A program made the position numbers and the translations under genes. From NCBI GenBank assembly GCA_003818205.1, contig RPRQ01000036.1:1-46988 (forward strand): 46,988 nucleotides of DNA, in the 5' to 3' direction. Below are positions 20,144 to 26,665 of the stretch, one piece after another. The DNA comes from Bacteroidales bacterium. Its GTDB lineage: Bacteria; Bacteroidota; Bacteroidia; Bacteroidales; Tenuifilaceae. Every line of letters starts with the position of its first letter. Position 1 is the first letter of the stretch. A model generated the notes under the pieces. It did not search any database. It saw only the letters and a program-made list of their open reading frames with translations, and was not told the origin of the DNA.

Positions 20144-20881
20144 ATGCCCTACCGCCGACTACCAAACACCGATGTTGCAAGGATTAAAGCGCTTAAAGTC
20201 GCCTACAAGAAGGGGAAGGAGTTGCCCCCATTCAAGCTAGCATTCTCACAAAGCACCTATGCTAAAATTGAACTATTTATCAACTCGTTCGAGAAAGCGA
20301 TGATTAACTATAAGGCTGCCTATAACAATCAGATTGAAAGAAGTAAGGAATACATGGTTTTGATGAAAAAAGCGAAGCTATACCTTTCACACTTCATACA
20401 AGTAGTAAATATGGCCATTACAAGGGGTGAACTGCCTGAGAAAACCAGAAACTTGTATGGCATGGATATCGATGAGCAAAAAGTCCCTTCGCTGAATACC
20501 GAGAAGGACATGATTGATTGGGGAAAGAAGATCATTGAGGGCGAGGCAAAACGAATAATGAGCGGTCAACAACCCATTACCAATCCAACAATAGCTGTAG
20601 TAAAGGTTCGATTCGAAAATTTTGTAGAATCATATAATCACCAAAAAATTCTTCAGCAGAACACGCAGCGAATGCTAAATGAGCTCGATGCGCTCAGAAC
20701 CAAGGCCGATGAGATTATCCTCAATATTTGGAACGAGGTTGAAGCTTCCTACAAAGATTTACCCGATGACCTTAAAAGGGAGAAATCGACCGAATATGGT
20801 TTAGTTTATGTTTACAGGAAGAATGAGCTAAAAGGGCTGCAACTTCTTGAGCGCAATCTATTCGATTTTGCCAATTCTTAG
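20144..20881 (+). CDS. Uncharacterised helical protein
   Basis: 245 residues, soluble, strongly helical in appearance and rich in Lys, Glu and Gln, with no signal peptide or membrane segment. It starts MPYRRLPNTDVARIKALK. The middle has long amphipathic helices (about 45-95 and 150-200), possibly coiled coil. The C-terminus carries STEYGLVYVYRKNEL, which looks like a short beta hairpin. I do not recognise the family with certainty; similar conserved Bacteroidota hypotheticals begin the same way. It is transcribed alone from the plus strand; its last 24 bases overlap the 3' end of the convergent CPBP protease gene. Confidence 0.7.
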   Translation: MPYRRLPNTDVARIKALKVAYKKGKELPPFKLAFSQSTYAKIELFINSFEKAMINYKAAYNNQIERSKEYMVLMKKAKLYLSHFIQVVNMAITRGELPEKTRNLYGMDIDEQKVPSLNTEKDMIDWGKKIIEGEAKRIMSGQQPITNPTIAVVKVRFENFVESYNHQKILQQNTQRMLNELDALRTKADEIILNIWNEVEASYKDLPDDLKREKSTEYGLVYVYRKNELKGLQLLERNLFDFANS

Positions 20882-21760
20882 CCCTTCTCGCTTTATTTTC
20901 AATAGTAGGATTAGAACTAAGCCTAAACTCATAAGGCCTAATGGCCACATAACCCCAAACCCGCCAACATTCTCTGCTTCGGCAGGAAGATTCCCTTTGT
21001 AAATCAAAGTATAACCAATGATTGCGATTGAATTATTAATAAAATGTGCAATTATAGGCAACCAAAGTGAACCCGACCAAATGTAAAAGTAGCTGAATAG
21101 GACTCCTAGAGCAAAGCGTGGTAAAAAACCTTGAAATTGAAGGTGCATTGCACTAAATAATACTGCTGATATTATAACACCCCAAACAATTTTTCCTGAT
21201 AAATCAGCAAATATCTTTTGTATTATACCCCTAAATATTAATTCCTCCCCAATTGCGGGTAGCACGGCAATCATAAAAATATTTAATAGTAATCCACCGA
21301 GACTATCCACATTCATAAACGCTTTAGTAAGCACCTGAGCCTTTTGCTCCATATCAAGCATCCATTGAGGCATGCTCAACTGCTCATTGAGCGATGCAAG
21401 TAAATTTATTGCAGGAAATGCAATTATTATTGTTAATGCTGCAAGAGCTCCGAGATTAAAATTTATCCGATTAAAGCCAAGATAACGTAACGGATTGGAA
21501 GAAAAATATATTGCAAGAATAAACCCCGGCACAATAAACATCCCTATTCCTTGACAAATTTGTAAAATCTTTAGAACCGTCAACGCTTCGGGAACCGATG
21601 GATTGGGATTTGAAAGATATGATAATGCTGCTGAGCCAAATACTGAGAAAACGACAATTGAGCCAATTAGCATGAAAAGGAGCATCCCCGTCAAACAGAA
21701 CAGAAGGGTAAGCACTATTTTCATTGTAGGCGATGATTCCCGGAAGTAGGTTGATATCAT
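20858..21760 (-). CDS. CPBP family intramembrane metalloprotease
   Basis: 300 residues, polytopic (about eight membrane segments). The CPBP/Abi glutamic-type intramembrane protease signature is complete: EELIFR (E172, E173, R177), SAMHLQFQ with the second-motif His, and AHFINNS with the third-motif His and Asn. Members cleave prenylated or other membrane substrates or serve immunity to bacteriocins; the substrate here is unknown. The reading frame begins at the ATG 21760. Its 3' end overlaps the convergent helical protein gene by 24 bases, so there is no room for a terminator between them. Confidence 0.9.
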   Translation of the reverse strand: MISTYFRESSPTMKIVLTLLFCLTGMLLFMLIGSIVVFSVFGSAALSYLSNPNPSVPEALTVLKILQICQGIGMFIVPGFILAIYFSSNPLRYLGFNRINFNLGALAALTIIIAFPAINLLASLNEQLSMPQWMLDMEQKAQVLTKAFMNVDSLGGLLLNIFMIAVLPAIGEELIFRGIIQKIFADLSGKIVWGVIISAVLFSAMHLQFQGFLPRFALGVLFSYFYIWSGSLWLPIIAHFINNSIAIIGYTLIYKGNLPAEAENVGGFGVMWPLGLMSLGLVLILLLKIKREGLRIGKIE

Positions 21761-21772
21761 AAAGAAGTACTT

Positions 21773-21857
21773 AAAGTGCGCTAAAGTTCGAAGTGCCTAA
21801 AGTTAAAAAAACTTTAACTTGAAGTACTCTAGGCACTCGAAGTACTCTAGGCACTTA
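21773..21857. repeat. Short direct and inverted repeats between CPBP gene and dusB
   Basis: GAAGTACTCTAGGCACT occurs twice in direct order (21821-21837, 21839-21855). The left side (AAGTGCGCTAAAG, then GAAGTGCCTAAAGTT) is an imperfect inverted copy, meeting it at AAAGTT..AACTTT around 21800-21817. One unit recurs at 6-22 with a single base change. It lies between divergent genes and may affect either transcript as a hairpin. Confidence 0.7.
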
Positions 21858-21907
21858 TTTATTTGCAAATATAATCAAAGGGTTCTTATAGATTTATCAA
21901 GAGTGTG

Positions 21908-21915
21908 TATTTTTG
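21908..21915 (+). promoter_or_regulatory. Bacteroidota -7 box for dusB
   Basis: TATTTTTG matches TAnnTTTG and lies 23 bases before the TTG codon at 21939. A transcript starting just after it could not include the upstream in-frame candidates (GTG 21903, TTG 21819), which supports the 21939 start. Confidence 0.45.
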
Positions 21916-21938
21916 AATGCCATTTAAAACGTGAAATA

Positions 21939-22961
21939 TTGAAAATCGGAAATGTAGATTTGGGTTATAGGCCTTTACTTTTAGCGCCGATGGAGGATGT
22001 TACGGACCCTTCGTTCAGATTATTGTGCAAAAAGTTTGGGGCGGATATGATGTACACCGAGTTCATCAATGCCGATGGGTTAATCCGTGATGCCAAATCG
22101 AGCGTTGCCAAGCTCGACATTTTCGACTACGAGCGGCCAATTGGAATTCAACTATACGGTCATGAAATTGATAGCATGGTAGAAGCAACACGTGTTGCTA
22201 CCGCTGCAAAGCCTGATGTTATTGATATCAATTTTGGTTGTCCTGTAAAAAAAATTGCGAATCGCGGTGCAGGTTCAGGTATGATGAGAGATGTTCCTAA
22301 GATGGTCGAAATGACCCGTCAGGTTGTAAACGCAACAAATATTCCTGTAACCATTAAAACTCGTTTGGGGTGGGACGATAACAGTAAAAATATTATAGAG
22401 ATAGCCGAACGATTGCAGGATGTTGGCATCACTGCACTATCCATTCATGGAAGAACCAGAGCCCAACTCTACAAAGGAGAGGCTGATTGGACTTTAATTG
22501 GAGAGGTAAAGAATAACCCAAGAATGACAATTCCCATCATTGGCAATGGCGATATCGACAGCCCCGAAAAGGCAAAACTTGCCTTTGATACCTATGGAGT
22601 AGATGGAATAATGATTGGTCGTGCAACCTACGGAAGACCTTGGATTTTTAAAGAGATAAAACATTTCCTCGAAACAGGAGAACACCTAAAACCCTTTTCA
22701 ATCCCTGAAAAGGTTGAACTTGCCAAATTTCATCTTTCAAAATCGCTTGAGATAAAAGGGAATAAAACTGGGATTTTCGAGCTAAGACGACATCTAACTT
22801 CCTACTTCAAAGGGCTACCACACTTCAAAGAGATGCGTCTAAAATTGGTCACCTCGATGGAGCCTGATGAATTACTATCACTACTTGACCAAGTTGCTGA
22901 AAAGTATGCCGATTTTGTTCCTGATGTGAGTATAAATCCTTCTCCTTGGAGCAGAGAGTGA
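21939..22961 (+). CDS. dusB: tRNA-dihydrouridine synthase
   Basis: 340 residues from TTG 21939. The open frame extends 40 codons further upstream, but that part runs through the 21.8-kb repeat and is unlike protein, while family members start at KIGN(V/I)DLGYRP, exactly where the TTG sits. It is an FMN enzyme reducing uridines in the tRNA D-loop. Visible: LLLAPMEDVTDPSFR, NFGCPVKKI with catalytic Cys101, IKTRLGWD, SIHGRTRAQLYKGEADW and IIGNGDI, all as in DusB. The C-terminal helical domain is present. It stands alone, divergent from the CPBP gene. The unusual TTG start should be kept in mind. Confidence 0.92.
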   Translation: MKIGNVDLGYRPLLLAPMEDVTDPSFRLLCKKFGADMMYTEFINADGLIRDAKSSVAKLDIFDYERPIGIQLYGHEIDSMVEATRVATAAKPDVIDINFGCPVKKIANRGAGSGMMRDVPKMVEMTRQVVNATNIPVTIKTRLGWDDNSKNIIEIAERLQDVGITALSIHGRTRAQLYKGEADWTLIGEVKNNPRMTIPIIGNGDIDSPEKAKLAFDTYGVDGIMIGRATYGRPWIFKEIKHFLETGEHLKPFSIPEKVELAKFHLSKSLEIKGNKTGIFELRRHLTSYFKGLPHFKEMRLKLVTSMEPDELLSLLDQVAEKYADFVPDVSINPSPWSRE

Positions 22962-23110
22962 TTGATAATCTTGTCTTTTAATGTAATGATACCAAAAATG
23001 GTTGGTGTGCTAAATTGCTTCAAAATGTTTTGGAATCAGAAAACGACAAAACAAGATAATAATGTAAACTCTAAAGGTTGGAACCAAGACCCAAAAAGAC
23101 GAAATAATGT

Positions 23111-23446
23111 TTATTTAAAAAGCAAAAACAAACAATCAACATTTGTTTCCCCATTAGATCTTGGACCGATATAATAGCTAGAAATATCTTCAAGATAAAA
23201 CCGATATTCATCAACCTTTATGAATGAACCTTCTATTTTAAAAGATGGTGAAAAGAAATAATCATACGTATTAGCTGAGTAATACTGACGCACTTCAACA
23301 TATCTTATGTTATTATCGCTAATAAATGTCTTTAATTCTTCGCCAATTTTCTCAGCATTGGTAAGATTATCATCTTCTTTTTTACAAGAATAAAGTAATG
23401 GGATTGCAACCAAAGTAAAAAGTAAAATGAATTTTGTTGTTTTCAT
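23111..23446 (-). CDS. Small lipoprotein
   Basis: 111 residues. A signal peptide ends in a lipobox LLYSC (Cys about 21), so the mature protein is lipid-anchored, followed by the acidic KKEDD common in Bacteroidota exported lipoproteins. The remaining 85 residues contain YVEVRQYYSANTYDYFFSP and a short C-terminal strand; no family recognised. Likely outer-membrane or periplasmic-facing. 85 bases separate it from the PAP2 gene, which is upstream of it in their shared minus-strand order and runs toward higher coordinates. Confidence 0.7.
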   Translation of the reverse strand: MKTTKFILLFTLVAIPLLYSCKKEDDNLTNAEKIGEELKTFISDNNIRYVEVRQYYSANTYDYFFSPSFKIEGSFIKVDEYRFYLEDISSYYIGPRSNGETNVDCLFLLFK

Positions 23447-23531
23447 ATTGAATTTGAGTTTAGGGTTAAGACTTCACTCCCTAAATCAAATACTATGCCA
23501 AATCTGCACTAAAAAAAGTATAGACTCAAAC

Positions 23532-24254
23532 TTAAAAAACAAAGCGCAGCCCCGCATTACCAGCCAACCCATTAGCATAAGGATAAACTGCAACCTTACC
23601 GCTTTTGAATGGTTTCCAATTCTGAAGTGGATTGATATACCAAACTAATCTTGCTGAAAAAATTCCAATACCTGCCCCGACAAGCACATCGGAAAGCCAA
23701 TGCTTATTATTGGTTACTCGGAGAATTCCTGTGGCGGTAGAGAATCCATAGCCCGAAAGTGCATATAGCTTATTTGAATCCTTATACTCCAGATATAATG
23801 CCGTTGCACTAGTAAACGATTGTGATGTATGACCCGAAAAGAAAGAATAATCATGCCCATTAGGACGTTGAATATTGACGGTATGCTTTATCGATTGAAC
23901 GATAATTGCTGTAAATATTTCGGCAATAGCTAGGTTTTTGGTTTGCTGAAAAACTTCGCTTTTGGACTTTGATGAATAGATATCGGCAACATACATCTGT
24001 GCAATTGGTGCATACTGCAGATAGTCATCAATTTTTGTATTAGTGCGAAATTTTGAACTCTGAACTTTCTCCTGAAAATATTCCCTGAAATTTGTCTCTT
24101 TCACAATTATTCCGGTAACTCCAAGTGAAACGGGTAAAATCATCGATTTAACAAAGCGATGCTTTGGAACAAATTCCTTTTTTACAGAGTCAACCTGAGC
24201 CAAAAGTGTAGTTTGAACTAACAAAATCAGTGATATAGTAATCTTTACCATCAA
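23532..24254 (-). CDS. PAP2-superfamily phosphatase
   Basis: 240 residues with N-terminal signal peptide or anchor (about 1-20, ending LLAQ). All three phosphatase motifs of the PAP2 superfamily are present: K123-HTVNIQ-R130-P131, S140-G141-H142 and R179-x5-H185-x3-D189, with His142 and His185 as catalytic residues. The active site should face the periplasm; likely substrates are lipid phosphates such as undecaprenyl pyrophosphate or lipid A phosphates. Hydrophobicity is low for a polytopic PAP2 enzyme, with only about two or three helical segments, so it may be an exported, membrane-associated form. The start could be either of two adjacent ATGs. Confidence 0.88.
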   Translation of the reverse strand: MMVKITISLILLVQTTLLAQVDSVKKEFVPKHRFVKSMILPVSLGVTGIIVKETNFREYFQEKVQSSKFRTNTKIDDYLQYAPIAQMYVADIYSSKSKSEVFQQTKNLAIAEIFTAIIVQSIKHTVNIQRPNGHDYSFFSGHTSQSFTSATALYLEYKDSNKLYALSGYGFSTATGILRVTNNKHWLSDVLVGAGIGIFSARLVWYINPLQNWKPFKSGKVAVYPYANGLAGNAGLRFVF

Positions 24255-24298
24255 GGGTTTTTATCTATAATATGATTGAAAGATAATACCATTTTATT

Positions 24299-24328
24299 AA
24301 AAAACGGCTTTGGTATTCAAAGCCGTTT
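24299..24328 (-). terminator. Terminator-like hairpin downstream of the TerC-like gene
   Basis: AAACGGCTTT / AAAGCCGTTT (24302-24311 and 24319-24328) with loop GGTATTC; on the minus strand the stem is followed by a run of T. It lies 218 bases beyond the stop of the TerC-like gene. Confidence 0.65.
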
Positions 24329-24396
24329 AGAAAAAATGTATCAGAATGCAATTTAGTGTTTGTCTATAAAGCGACATTGTTTTGATTTAAGAACAA

Positions 24397-24419
24397 GCCT
24401 GCCTGCCGGCGAGGCAGGG
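24397..24419. repeat. GC-rich palindromic intergenic repeat
   Basis: A CCTGCCTGCC / GGCGAGGCAGG patch of the same kind as those at 173, 18493, 18561, 25392 and 25590, in the 291-base gap between the PAP2 and TerC-like genes. Confidence 0.7.
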
Positions 24420-24545
24420 AACAACGATTTATGATTTCTGATATTTGCGTAATCAGCTTGTTTTAGCAATCTTCTAAAATCTAAAATCGTTAATCCTTGT
24501 TCATTATTCAATTTGATTTAGAATTTCTAACTTTATGGACATACT

Positions 24546-25268
24546 CTATTTAACCTCATCTAATTTATGTCGAGCACGCATCTTCATATTGATTACCTCT
24601 ACGATTACCGAGAAGAATAAAGCAAAATAGATATAGCCCTTTGGTATCTCATAGTGAAAAGCTTCGAGGGTTAGCATAAAACCAATAAGTATTAGGAAAG
24701 AAAGGGCTAAAACCTGTAATGTTGGATGTCTATTGATAAAAGTGCTAATAAATCCAGAGAAGTAAATCATTACAATCATCGATATTACAACAGCAGCAAT
24801 CATTATGGGAAGTTGATTTGAAAGTCCTATCGCAGTAAGAATAGAATCGAATGAGAAGATAATATCCAAGATAACAATCTGCAAAATCACATAAAAGAAT
24901 GAAGCGGCTTTTCCATACTTAGAATTATGCTCCGCCCCTTCAATTTTATCGTGCATTTCAGTAATGCTCTTTGCAATTAAGAAAACACCACCAAGCAGCA
25001 GAATCAAATCGCGGATTGAGAAGCTAAAACTCTCGATTGTAAACAATGGGTTAGTGAGTCGAATAATATACATGATACACGACAAAAGGATAATTCTAAA
25101 TAATAACGCAAACAAAAGCCCAATAGTTCTAGTTTTTTTGCGGTCTTCTTGAGGGAGCTTATTGGTAACAATCGATATGAAAATAATATTGTCGATACCT
25201 AGCACAATCTCTAGTAGAGTGAGGGTAAACAGTGAGATGTACGTTTCGGGTTGAAAAAGAAAATCCAT
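24546..25268 (-). CDS. TerC/YoaE-type integral membrane protein
   Basis: 240 residues with seven to eight transmembrane segments. The TerC fold marks are both present: TLLEIVLGIDNIIFIS (about 18-33) with its conserved acidic pair, and DIIFSFDSILTAIGL (about 134-148) in the symmetric second half. Many members export manganese or help load metals into secreted enzymes, while others are linked to tellurite resistance. No other ter genes are nearby, so a housekeeping metal or redox role is more likely. The last residues are basic (NMKMRARHK). A -7 box lies 48-55 bases upstream. Confidence 0.9.
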   Translation of the reverse strand: MDFLFQPETYISLFTLTLLEIVLGIDNIIFISIVTNKLPQEDRKKTRTIGLLFALLFRIILLSCIMYIIRLTNPLFTIESFSFSIRDLILLLGGVFLIAKSITEMHDKIEGAEHNSKYGKAASFFYVILQIVILDIIFSFDSILTAIGLSNQLPIMIAAVVISMIVMIYFSGFISTFINRHPTLQVLALSFLILIGFMLTLEAFHYEIPKGYIYFALFFSVIVEVINMKMRARHKLDEVK

Positions 25269-25315
25269 GCTTAATTTGTTGTTTTATGAATAAATTATTT
25301 ACTGAAAAAGAGCCA

Positions 25316-25323
25316 CAAAAATA
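25316..25323 (-). promoter_or_regulatory. Bacteroidota -7 box for the TerC-like gene
   Basis: The minus strand reads TATTTTTG, an exact TAnnTTTG, 48 bases before the ATG at 25268. Confidence 0.4.
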
Positions 25324-25543
25324 GCTAATTGTACAACGATACAATAACTTTTCAGCAATCCTAGTGATAAAAAACCACGAAGACACAAATCTGCCTGCCT
25401 CCTGCCGGTAGGCAAGGAAGCCGCCAAGACACTAAGGTATTCTATGAACACAAAGAAAATATAGCCGAAAGTCCATTGGGAAAATGTTTTTTTGTTGGAA
25501 TTAGCCTAAAAAATGGAATTACTCGAATTACAATCAATTAGCT

Positions 25544-25583
25544 CGCAAAGGGAAAAAACGAATACGTTTTTTCTTTCTTTGCG
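25544..25583. repeat. A/T-rich hairpin
   Basis: GAAAAAACG (25552-25560), loop AATA, CGTTTTTTC (25565-25573), flanked by outer arms CGCAAAG and CTTTGCG. The core could serve as a terminator on either strand, but no gene ends nearby (recO ends 355 bases away), so it is probably a repeat element. Confidence 0.6.
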
Positions 25584-25770
25584 GTCCCGCTTGCCTTAGT
25601 ACCTAAGTACGGCGGGCAGGTTTGCGAGAGACGAAAGCGAGTAACAGTCTTTATCGCTGTAGTTTACATTTGCCTATGAAAAAAAAAAGGTTATCTGAAA
25701 ATGTACCTGAGTAGTTACAAACGTTTAAGATTTTGTGTAACTATTCAGCAGTAATCGAATTGAACAAAAA

Positions 25771-25822
25771 CCACGGAGACACAGCCTGTCCCGATGTATC
25801 GGGATGGGCTGTGTCTCCGTGG
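25771..25822. repeat. 52-base near-perfect palindrome
   Basis: Outer arms CCACGGAGACACAGCC (25771-25786) and GGCTGTGTCTCCGTGG (25807-25822) are perfect. An inner stem TCCCGAT/ATCGGGA with a 2-base loop is separated from them by two positions that can only pair as G-T. The long arms and tiny loop would favour cruciform DNA or a very stable RNA hairpin. Confidence 0.85.
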
Positions 25823-25928
25823 TGAATAGTTACGATTTTGTTAATAGCAACTATATTTATAAACATTTCTGTGTTCTCCGTGTCTCCGTGGTTTATATTT
25901 CATAGTATTGCTGAGTAGTTACAAATAT

Positions 25929-26660
25929 TTAATTTTCAAATATCTGGCTCAGTATTGGTAACGACTTTATCCCAGAAACGCTTTCGAAATGCATTTGGTA
26001 GAACCTTAAAAAGTTTTCGACTACCTGTGCCCTTGCTTTATGGTTTAGCTTAATTATTTCAATATCGTGGAATGGGGTTGAAAGTATTAACCCAAACAGT
26101 TTGCTCTTCTCCTCATTGAAATAGAGGGGGTGTGATGGTGTTGCATGAACGAATAAACCATTCTTATAGTCGAAAACAGGGGTTGAATCATTCCATTGAT
26201 TTCCAGGAAAGAATCCAAGGTAACGGGTTAGCTGAGCGAGGAATATTAAGTGAAAGTTCGATACTCCGCTGTGCATTACATCGAGCAGCTGTATTGAATT
26301 TACGAGGAAGTTGAACATTGCGGGGTTCGATTCCTCCTCACGAATGGTGCGGTAAATCACCTCGCCGATGAATAGGGCTATCGCTCTTTTTACAGGATCG
26401 AAGGGGATTGTGCTATAGATTACATCCGACGAAACCTCTTTCAATTTGCAAAGGGTCTGTTGCCCTCGATGGTAATAAACAAGATTTATGATGCTGAGGG
26501 GTTGGAAAAAAACTGCTTTGCCCGATGATTTTTGTTTTCCATAGGCGCTATGCACCATCATCGACAAACGACCATGCGATTCCGAATATACATATGCAAT
26601 AAGGCTATTATCGCCGTACCTTATGGTGTGAAGCGCAATTGCTCTTGTTTTGTGAATCAT
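25929..26660 (-). CDS. recO: DNA repair protein RecO
   Basis: 243 residues, the usual RecO length. RecO binds single-stranded DNA and SSB and with RecR loads RecA at gaps. Visible: the N-terminal OB-fold start KTRAIALHTIRYGDNSLIAYVYSESHGRLSMMV, then FFQPLSIINLVYYHRG, and the helical C-terminal domain with YLGFFP. The zinc-binding cysteines of some RecO proteins are not seen. It follows porZ with 5 bases between them on the same strand, an arrangement known in Bacteroidota, so it is probably co-transcribed. The gene-free region lies beyond its stop. Confidence 0.93.
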   Translation of the reverse strand: MIHKTRAIALHTIRYGDNSLIAYVYSESHGRLSMMVHSAYGKQKSSGKAVFFQPLSIINLVYYHRGQQTLCKLKEVSSDVIYSTIPFDPVKRAIALFIGEVIYRTIREEESNPAMFNFLVNSIQLLDVMHSGVSNFHLIFLAQLTRYLGFFPGNQWNDSTPVFDYKNGLFVHATPSHPLYFNEEKSKLFGLILSTPFHDIEIIKLNHKARAQVVENFLRFYQMHFESVSGIKSLPILSQIFEN

Positions 26661-26665
26661 AGTCG

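Larger units (their letters stand above)
25269..25928. other. Gene-free, repeat-rich region between terC and recO
   Basis: 660 bases without a gene. It contains a GC-rich patch (25391-25414), a long A/T-rich hairpin (25544-25583), another GC-rich patch (25590-25620), and a 52-base palindrome (25771-25822). CTCCGTGTCTCCGTGG at 25874-25889 and CCACGAAGACACAAA at 25375-25389 resemble the arms of that palindrome. CTGAGTAGTTACAAA occurs twice (near 25707 and 25911). No RNA gene or transposase remnant was recognised. Confidence 0.65.

Noticed and set aside
20858-21760. Abi-type abortive infection gene
   Set aside because: The 'Abi' label is historical for CPBP proteases; nothing here links this gene to phage defence.
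21819-21938. 40-codon N-terminal extension of dusB
   Set aside because: It translates the repeat patch, is absent from the usual DusB start, and lies upstream of the best promoter box.
22962-23174. 70-codon frame right after dusB
   Set aside because: Starts at the first TTG after the stop, has random composition, and overlaps the better-supported lipoprotein gene on the other strand.
24546-25268. Tellurite resistance cluster
   Set aside because: Only a TerC-like gene is present; there are no terZABDEF genes, so a general metal or membrane role is more likely.
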